A stretch of 64,000 bases of DNA from Colias croceus (lineage: Eukaryota; Arthropoda; Insecta; Lepidoptera; Pieridae): contig NC_059543.1 in assembly GCF_905220415.1 (NCBI RefSeq), forward strand, positions 1,860,001 to 1,924,000. The letters run 5' to 3'. Shown piece by piece: positions 56,949-64,000 of the stretch. Under the pieces are notes generated by a model. It had not been told where the DNA came from, searched no databases, and saw only the letters and a list, made by a program, of their open reading frames with translations. Each line of letters opens with the position of its first letter. The first letter of the stretch is position 1. The position numbers were made by a program, and so were the translations under genes.

Positions 56949-59900
56949 GTGAGTATTTGAGAATACACCTCTACATGTAAATGACCCTGAGAAATTAAAC
57001 CGTTAGAATTTTTACCAAGAAACTGGGTTTCAGTGCTTTAATCAATATTAAACAACTGATATTATATTACATATTAGCTTTCCGCCCGCGTTTTCAAAGA
57101 AAAACCCGTTCCCGTAGGATTTCCGGGATAAAACCTATCCTATGTCCTTTCTCGGGTATCAAAATATTTCTATACCAAATTTCATGCAAATTGGTTCAGT
57201 AGTTAAGGCGTGATTGAGTAACAGACAGACAGACAGACAGAGTTACTTTCGCATTTATAATATTAGTATGGATTATGTATTAATAAACAATGTTTTGATA
57301 GATATTATATTATTAAAGAGATAATTAACTTTTCATTGTTATTGCGAATTATTTAAAAGTAATATCACTTTATAAGTATATTAGATTTCCGCCCGCGGCT
57401 TCGCCCGCGTTTGCAAAGGAAAACCAGCATAGTTCCCGTTCCCGTGGGATTTCCGGGATAAAAACTATCCTATGTATTAATCCAAGTTACCCTCTATATG
57501 TGTACTAAATTTCATTGTAATCGGTTCAGTAGTTTTTACGTGAAAGAGTAACAAACATCCATACATCCATACATACAAACTTTCGCCTTTATAATATAAA
57601 AAATATTAGATTAGATTATTTTATTAAAATCGTATTGAAACATTAACAATTATCCTCTTTAACTTTTAATCTTGTATTTATAAAATTAATCACCAGAATT
57701 TAACGAAATTTATTATAACACTTTATTCTTGTAAACTTATAGATAAATTTACCTTGGAGATTTTCTGGGAAAAGGTTAATTTTAAATTTCGAATATAAAT
57801 TACGATATGAAATATGATACACAATACACAATATTCAGAATGGCATTTTACACTGAAGCTTCTGTTTCTGAGTTTAATGATTTTATCGAACATAACTAAA
57901 ATATTATCTATCAACAAAAGCTCATACATAAAGTATTGGAGTATTTTTCGTTTGCAATTTAAAGTATCCTTCAGTGTTTCTACTTGTAAATTACATTATT
58001 CTTCTTTATAATTTTAAGACCTTTAATCATTTCTGTTTATACCAGATATTGTACTGTTCTCATGCAGTTGTTATATTTATGTAATTTATCGTGAATCCCA
58101 GTCATTTCTGGAAATTCTGGAGACCTAGATCTTCTTCAGACTACAGACTGACAGACATAATTACTATTAATTGTTATATTATGTACATTTCAATAAGTGG
58201 CTAACATCTATCCTTACAATATACAATAAACAAATTGCTATTGTCCAAATTTAATGCAATAATACATACCATTTTTTCAAGGTCGTAAAAGCTCTTTGCT
58301 ATCCAAAATAAATGCTACATCCCTACACCCTTTTCCAGAGACGTCTGCACGGAAATATGGACGACGCCCAAACAAAGTGAACAATATACCTGTGCACTAT
58401 TGACCCTACAGTTTGCGTTACCACTCGCTGCCCTGATATGTACATATGCAAGGATTGCTTATGTCGTCTGGGGCGTCAGACCACCGGGGGAGGCGGAGAT
58501 GAACAGAGACTCGAGGATGCAGAATTCGAAGAGAAAGGTAAGATGTGTTAATATGAAATACCTTTTGGTGTTAGGTGTGCATACATACCAGGGTTGCCTT
58601 TATGGTCTGTAACTCAGACCGTCTGGAGAGATGAAGATTCACAGGGACTCGAGGATGCAGCAATCTAAGAGGAAGGCAAGCTATTTGAGTATAAGTCTTG
58701 TGACGATTTTCTACGTGTTGGTGCAATTAGCTTAGATGGTTTGGACATGATTTGAACACTATAACTGCTCAAGTATTGAAAAAAAAATGTTAAGACTAAT
58801 AATTATTGTGTAATGTGTAATATTACCAAACTTTTAAACACCGCACATATTCTGTTGTTGACACCGCACATATTCTGTTGTTCAGTTGGATGCAAAACAA
58901 TTAATATATTCCATCAGCTAATTTCAAAATTAATTAACAAATTTCACAATATTGAAATATATTTCCAATTATTTGAGTTTAAAACCCGTATTTACCTCCA
59001 AATTGTTGACAAATTGAAGTGAACAAAACCATTTTATTTCATCTATAAGTCTGATTTAAATTAATATTTGTCAGGGTTTCTCAAAGTCAATGATATTTAC
59101 ATAATTTCTTATTGCCCGGGGTTAACGTGTTGTCAAAAAGAAGGTGAATTTAATCTACTTATTTTATAAAATACTAGCCGCTTGCCCCGGTTGTTCTCCG
59201 GTTGTTTTAGGATATCATCGTCTTAAGTATTTATGTAGTAAGGAAGTTATAAAAGTCTATTTACTTGTTCAATTTGTGACCAAATGTTTAAGTGTGAAAT
59301 ATACGGAAATATTTCATAGCGCAGTGAAAATATTGGATCATCATCTTGTTTACCTCAAAGATATTTGCACGCAATAGCGTGGATGATAGATCGGTCTACA
59401 TGCTCGAACCGTCAACTGAAATGTCATGAAAATACAATATATTTGCGTAACAAAAAGGTATGAAGAATGTACAAACATGTATTTTCATATGTATAAAAAT
59501 CTTACGTACAAACTTGTCTCTGTTTGTCTTTCTATCTGTGTTTTATGTTAAGCTTGTGTGTTCAGTAAATAATTATCTATCTATGTATACAAGTGATAAC
59601 TGCGTTAAAAACAACCGACTTCAAACTTGCACTTGCAAAATTTACAAATACCTACAGACAAAAATGCTCATAAAATAAAAACTACTGGGCCTATCCAAAT
59701 AAAATTTTTATGGGACCAATTCGACACCATCCCGCATCGAACAAAAAAAGAATCACGTAAATCGGTTCAGAAACCTCGGAGTAATCGGTGTACATACATA
59801 AAAAAAAAAAAAAAATATACCGGCCGAATTGATAACCTCCTCCTTTTTTTTGAAGTCGGTTAAAAATGAAATAAAGACAGCTGATAATATGATTAATACA

Positions 59901-62552
59901 GAAGGTATAATCATTATTTATTTATTTATTAAAAAGGTTCATCACCAGTTGTTACATATATGTATCATTCACGTAAAACAGTAACAATAGGATTTACACG
60001 TTATTATGCACAACTAGGTATTACAGATGAACACTACATTCACAGAAATTAATAATAAATTAGGCGATATCTATAATGCAATTAAACAAAAAAGAAATGA
60101 GTGTGTGCTCTTATCATTAAAGAGATCTTATTAACTACAACAGGCAATATTACAAAAGTTATTACATTAAATATTTCATCTATATTTAACAGACATAAAG
60201 ACAATTATATGTGAGTTTGAAAAATAATTATTGAGCGATTGCTACCACGCAACTTTCGTATTACATTTCAGAAGCATACACATGCTTGTATTGTACAATA
60301 TTACAAAATATATAGAACATAGGTACACACCTGCTCCTACCCCATGCTCTATATATTTTGTAATATTCGATAGTTTGACTAGATGAGCGTAGAAAAATTA
60401 AACTGAATTTTCAATTTATCTATACATTGTTTTCGTAATAACTTCATCTCACTTCAATACAATATTTAAAATGAAACGTTAGCGTTTTGAAAGCCTTTGA
60501 TTACAGTTCAGTAAATTCAAAAAAATATGAGTGAACAGATCTACATTGTAATAATAAATCTAAAGTTGAAATTATTCTAGGCGCTAACGAAATAAAGTTG
60601 ATTCTTGTATTACCTAGCTGTCCCGCAACTACACTTAAATTTATTTTTAAAATCAGCCAAGATTCAAGAAGTTATTGAGTTCGATCGTATCAAACAAACA
60701 ACCAAACCTTTTTTTCTTATAAATAAAAAGATACTTATCTAAAATGTTTTGTTGGCAGATGATCAAGATGATGGTTACCGTTGTAACCGTGTTCACAATT
60801 TGCTGGCTGCCTCTCAACGTCTTTTTGGTGAGTTACACTTGGTTACATGGAGGGTATCAAATTATCAATAGCAGAGTATATTGACAAATATCATTTGTAT
60901 ATTATACTAGCTGCGCTCTGCGATTTCACCCGCAGTAATCAGCTCCTGTTGGTCTTAGCGTGATGATATATAGCCTTCCTCGATAAATGGGCTATCTAAC
61001 ACCGAAAGAATTTTTCAAATCGGACAAGTAGTTCCCGAGATTAGCGCGTTCAAACAAACAAACAAACTCTTCAGCTTTATAATATTGAGTATAGATTAAA
61101 GCCAACGTAACGTAATATTATAGATTCTCTTCAATATAAGAGCACAATTCTCGAAGTTTGAGAGCTTACAATGAGATATTTACGGTATACAATACACATA
61201 TTGTTTTACCGCGATCCTCATGGAAACCTCATCAAATTGGAAACTTAATTGTTATTAGAAAATTATCGGATTGACATAAATGAGATGGGGATGATCATCA
61301 TTCTATCGTATTAGATAGAACTTATTTCGTATCTTATTACATAGTATAACGTAGAAACATATCCATACTAATATTATAAATGTGAAAGTAACTCTGTCTG
61401 TCTGTCTGTTACTCAATCACGCCTAAACTACTGAACCAATTTGCATGAAATTTGGTATGGAGATATTTTTATACCCGAAAAAGGACATTGGCGAAATATG
61501 TACCACGGGCAAAGCCAGGGCGGACCGCTAGTGATTAGATAAGTTCATACAATATACTACGAATCCTGCTAGTTTCCTGCAGCTGCATGTCATTTAAATC
61601 CAGTTAGCATTACTCCATAACTAGTTTTCCACCCGCAGCTTCGCCCGCGCAGTCAAAGAAAAACCCGCATAGTTCTCGTTCCCGTGGGATTTCAGTGATA
61701 AAACCTATCTTATTTCCCGGGGTAAAAAGTAGCCTATGTCCTTTCTCGGATATCAAAATATCTCTATACAAAATTTCATGCAAATTGGTTCAGACAGAGT
61801 TACTTTCGCATTTATAATATTAGTATGGATCGTGCAAAATCACCCAATGAAACTTTTTATTTACTACGAAATTATTATATCTTGGTAGGTATTACTACTG
61901 AGTGCATAAAATATTATTTTATTTTACTAATCATGAATTTACTTTATTCACGTAACTACCTATCAGTAGAAAATTGTGGAAGCTTACGAAGTTTTATATT
62001 TTATCTCTTGTCATCGTATTTAATACCTCGCCTACCCGCCCATTTCCGAAAGTAATATTTCTTAGAAATTATCGAAAAACCCGACAAATGACAGGTTTTT
62101 ATAATATAATGATACGGTCGTAGTAGAGAATAATTCATAGACTCTCCTTATTCCTTCAATATATTTTTTGTTGCAGCGCGCATAATAATATAAATTATAA
62201 GTATATATAGGGAATAGTAATCAACCAAACCTGATCGCAAGTTAGAATTAAAGAAACATGTTTCCCAAAACAACAAGAAATTACGTACGAACGTACGAAT
62301 ATAAAGACGATAATCAAAGGTGTATTAAGCAAGTATACATTAGGATATATCAAAATCATACAGACTTTTAATACTAAATAAAATGGTCTTTAGATGCTGT
62401 GGAGTGCCCATGAAAACGACGAAGAGTGGACTGCCTGGCCAGGGATGCCGTACGTGTGGTTCGCGAGCCACTGGCTGGCGATGTCGCACTGCTGCTACAA
62501 TCCTATCATCTACTGCTACATGAACTCGCGCTACCGAAGGGGCTTCCAGCAG
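56305..62552 (+). CDS. RYa-R: RYamide receptor-like neuropeptide GPCR (tail exon not seen)
   Basis: Class A GPCR at the plasma membrane. I recognise it as the orthologue of the Drosophila RYamide receptor CG5811, within the NPY-like receptor group. Exons 56305-56948, 58339-58537, 60759-60827 and 62394-62552 join in frame to 357 codons, through TM7. The extracellular N-terminus has four Asn-glycosylation signals (Asn11, 30, 34, 39). Other landmarks are GN with Asn81 in TM1, Asp109 in TM2, Cys137 and Cys213 for the disulfide, DRY at 161-163, RPPGEAEMNRDSRM in loop 3, CWLP at 296-299 in TM6, and NPIIY at 340-344 in TM7. The last exon ends FQQ at a GTAACA donor; the tail must come from a later exon, probably outside the window. 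An alternative is another member of the RYamide/luqin/NPY receptor family. Confidence 0.9.
57074..57272 (-). mobile_element. Helitron, family B, in receptor intron A
   Basis: TTAGCTTTCCGCCCGCG (CTAG changed to TTAG, short hairpin), body TGCAAATTGGTTCAGTAG, right end TTAGTATGGA before T. Confidence 0.7.
57381..57610 (-). mobile_element. Helitron, family C, in receptor intron A
   Basis: TTAGATTTCCGCCCGCGGC, body TTCCCGTTCCCGTGGGATTT, CCATACAT repeats, right end near ATATTAGA before T. Confidence 0.7.
57611..58338. other. Rest of receptor intron A, no feature seen
   Basis: AT-rich intron sequence ending in the exon B acceptor. Confidence 0.6.
58339..58537 (+). CDS. RYa-R: Receptor exon B: loop 2, TM5 and loop 3
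   Basis: Acceptor TTTTCCAG, donor GTAAGA. It encodes DVCTEIW, TM5 (LQFALPLAALICTYARIAYV) and the loop RPPGEAEMNRDSRM to SKRK. A decayed tandem copy of its 3' half follows 138 bp downstream. Confidence 0.93.
58578..58677 (+). pseudogene. Decayed tandem duplicate of the 3' end of receptor exon B
   Basis: GACTCGAGGATGCAG and the following AAGAGGAAG stretch repeat exon B at an offset of 138 bp. The protein frame resembles the loop-3 segment (HRDSRMQQSKRK) but is interrupted upstream, and GCAAGC stands where the donor would be. No usable acceptor is seen, so it is probably inert intron sequence. Confidence 0.7.
58678..59596. other. Receptor intron B, mostly featureless
   Basis: A CTAGCCGCTTGCCCCGG word at 59,174 looks like an eroded Helitron end. 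The open frames here have no protein character. Confidence 0.5.
59597..59866 (-). mobile_element. MITE with ACCGACTTCAAA ends, copy 5, in receptor intron B
   Basis: Starts ATAACTGCGTTAAAAACAAC and ends TGAAGTCGGTTAAAA; full length, with an A-run near 59,800. Confidence 0.7.
59867..60758. other. Receptor intron B, includes a 71-nt hairpin
   Basis: AATATTACAAAATATATAGA at 60,297 is mirrored at 60,348-60,367, with a loop of about 27-30 nt. The rest is AT-rich intron. Confidence 0.5.
60759..60827 (+). CDS. RYa-R: Receptor exon C: TM6
   Basis: Acceptor TTGGCAG, donor GTGAGT. It encodes 23 codons, MIKMMVTVVTVFTICWLPLN to VFL, with the CWLP motif of TM6. It is phase 0 on both sides. Confidence 0.93.
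60907..61095 (-). mobile_element. Helitron, family D, in receptor intron C
   Basis: CTAGCTGCGCTCTGCGATTT at the left, body TTCCCGAGATTAGCGCGTTC, right end GAGTATAGA before T. Confidence 0.7.
61362..61531 (+). mobile_element. Helitron, B 5' end with E 3' end, in receptor intron C
   Basis: Starts TCCATACTAATATTATAAAT and ends GGGCGGACCGCTAG before T. It shows that families B and E share their left half. Confidence 0.7.
61621..61829 (-). mobile_element. Helitron, family B, in receptor intron C
   Basis: CTAGTTTTCCACCCGCAGC at the left, body CCGGGGTAAAAAGTAGCC, a deletion near the 5' side, right end TTAGTATGGA before T. Confidence 0.7.
61830..62393. other. End of receptor intron C, no feature seen
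   Basis: AT-rich intron sequence up to the exon D acceptor TCTTTAG. Confidence 0.55.
62394..62552 (+). CDS. RYa-R: Receptor exon D: loop 3 and TM7 (first array copy)
   Basis: Acceptor GTCTTTAG, donor CAG/GTAACA. It encodes 53 codons, MLWSAHENDEEWTAW through NPIIYCYMNSRYRRGFQQ. It is the only one of the five TM7 copies with its own 3' splice site. If the donor is not used, the frame runs into the next copy and stops at 62643-62645. Confidence 0.93.
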
Positions 62553-63055
62553 GTAACATTCCTGCTATACTGTACGTGTGGTTCGCGAGCCACTGGCTGG
62601 CGATGTCGCACTGCTGTTACAATCCCATCATCTACTGCTACATGAACTCGCGCTACCGAAGGGGCTTCCAGCAGGTAACATTCCTGCTATACTGTACGTG
62701 TGGTTCGCGAGCCACTGGCTGGCGATGTCGCACTGCTGCTACAATCCTATCATCTACTGCTACATGAACTCGCGCTACCGAAGGGGCTTCCAGCAGGTAA
62801 CATTCCTGCTATACTGTACGTGTGGTTCGCGAGCCACTGGCTGGCGATGTCGCACTGCTGCTACAATCCTATCATCTACTGCTACATGAACTCGCGCTAC
62901 CGAAGGGGCTTTCAGCAGGTAACATTCCTGCTATACTGTACGTGTGGTTCGCGAGCCACTGGCTGGCGATGTCGCACTGCTGCTACAATCCTATCATCTA
63001 CTGCTACATGAACTCGTGCTACCGAAGGGGCTTCCAGCAGGTAACATTCCTGCTA
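62451..63055 (+). repeat. Five tandem 122-bp copies of the TM7 exon and its 5' splice site
   Basis: The copies start at 62451, 62573, 62695, 62817 and 62939. Each holds 102 bp of exon D (YVWFASHWLAM to GFQQ), then GTAACATTCCTGCTATACTG; the fifth ends in different sequence after CCTGCTA. Only about four base differences are seen: two in copy 2, one in copy 4, and one in copy 5 that changes Arg to Cys. Copies 2-5 lack an AG acceptor in front. The unit is not a multiple of three, so read-through changes frame at each copy. Confidence 0.95.
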
Positions 63056-63112
63056 AGCTCAAAATTGAAGAACTACATTTAGTAGGTTTTGCTTAATATA
63101 ATATTGTGTGAT

Positions 63113-63142
63113 TGCTACAACCCCATCGTCAATATAAACTCG
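63113..63142 (+). pseudogene. Possible decayed sixth TM7 fragment
   Basis: TGCTACAACCCCATCGTC, then AATATAAACTCG, parallels the CYNPII...NS part of the array unit with a gap. It is followed by TAA. The similarity is short. Confidence 0.45.
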
Positions 63143-63474
63143 TAAGCTGGTAATACTCAAATCCGTGACGCTGTCTTTAAGTGGCCAGTCTCGTTCACTA
63201 TTATGTATTTCGGTAATAATTTCATCAGTAGATTCTGCAAACTGAGAAGGAAGATTTACTTTTATGAGAATTTTAGACAGGCACTATCCATCTTCTTCTA
63301 AATAAAGATTTTAAGTTTTTAAGAAGTAATCTCTGAAGGTACGGTAAAATAGTTATAACAAAAACAAAAAACTTCTTAGTCACGTGAGCAATATTTATGA
63401 TTATTATATTTTATCAGATTTCAACATTGGGCTTATAGTCTAGTGACTAGTAACTAGTTTAATTGTATTACAAA
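63143..63474. other. Downstream of the TM7 array, no feature seen
   Basis: No further receptor exon could be recognised here. Confidence 0.5.
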
Positions 63475-63593
63475 CTAGCGGTCCGCCACGGCTTCTCCCA
63501 TGGTACATGTTTACATTTTCTCTCCATAAGAAACAACCTCGTACTTCAAGGAATATTATAAAAAAAAGAATTAACGAAATCGGTTTAGCCATT
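63475..63593 (-). mobile_element. Truncated Helitron, family E
   Basis: CTAGCGGTCCGCCACGGCTT at the left, body AACCTCGTACTTCAAGGAAT; the 5' part is missing. Confidence 0.6.
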
Positions 63594-64000
63594 GATAAAT
63601 GCAGATACGCACCTACAGTTTAAATTTAAACAGCCCACATGTTCTTAGTAAGGTTTAGGTGTGCTCGTGTAACATTTAATCTAATCACTTAAGTATACAA
63701 ATTGAATTTGTCAAAGGCAACATTAGTTCCATTATATAATCTTGCTCTTAATGTTGTTAATCAGACTTACTCAAACTTTTGAGTATAGTAAAACTTCTTT
63801 CAAAAGCGCTTTAGCATTTGCAATTAGATTTAACGATTCGATTAATTATTATTTATGTATAATTTGTTATAATTTACATATTGTTAGTATTTGTTGTTAT
63901 ATCAGCAACAGAAACACACCAATTGTGAAAATTTCAGCTTTCTAGCTATAGCGGTTTAGGAGATACCTGCCTGGAGACAGACAGACACTGTTTTATTTTT
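63594..64000. other. No feature seen up to the window end
   Basis: AT-rich. The last 25 bases (CCTGGAGACAGACAGACACT) may be the start of another GTCT-type Helitron cut by the window edge. Confidence 0.4.

Noticed and set aside
59144..59377. 77-codon frame in the receptor intron
   Set aside because: It starts in an eroded Helitron end and has random composition.
62451..63055. CRISPR-like regular array
   Set aside because: The units are contiguous exon copies without unique spacers, in a eukaryotic gene.
62426..63082. Overlapping 80-110-codon open frames over the TM7 array
   Set aside because: They are the same 122-bp unit read in shifting frames. Only the first copy, with its acceptor, fits a real exon.

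Overview
This window is insect nuclear DNA, almost certainly from a moth or butterfly (Lepidoptera). The evidence is AT-rich sequence with intron-split genes, and dozens of short Helitron-type repeats (ends TC...CTAG, inserted between A and T, GC-rich hairpin next to the 3' end). There is also a LINE with a GAGTTT-like tail, a tRNA-derived SINE and many TIR elements. Two host genes can be built from the sequence. All similarity statements come from reading and remembered family features; no search was run.

Left part (about 1.9-10.3 kb, minus strand): a complete 11-exon aldehyde dehydrogenase gene. The exons join without any frame conflict into 489 codons with all key ALDH residues. One intron is of the rare GC-AG type. 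Its introns hold two LINE fragments, a SINE, MITEs and Helitrons. A long-TIR element (about 0.45-1.69 kb) lies beyond its 3' end.

Middle (about 10.3-56 kb): no convincing host gene. It is repeat-rich, with Helitrons of several families, MITEs sharing the ACCGACTTCAAA end, and a nested pair of TIR elements (36.4-37.8 kb). It also has a 294-bp near-perfect inverted repeat with a 33-nt loop (15.43-16.05 kb), a GC-rich palindromic element (54.27-55.14 kb), and one very young BEL/Pao LTR retrotransposon (26,510-34,027). That retrotransposon has LTRs that look identical, a 5-bp target duplication, gag, protease, RT, RNase H and integrase. Its gag frame carries a -1 shift at a slippery-looking heptamer, and a broken envelope-like frame follows pol.

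Right part (about 56.26 kb to the end, plus strand): the coding exons of a class A neuropeptide GPCR that I recognise as the RYamide receptor (orthologue of Drosophila CG5811). Four exons give 357 codons, from the N-terminus through TM7; the C-terminal tail exon is not seen and probably lies beyond the window. The TM7 exon with its 5' splice site is repeated as five 122-bp tandem copies, followed by a decayed sixth fragment. The 3' end of exon 2 also has a decayed tandem copy. This double exon duplication inside one receptor gene is the most unusual feature of the window.

The two host genes show no sign of functional linkage. The rest is best read as transposon-filled intergenic and intronic sequence.
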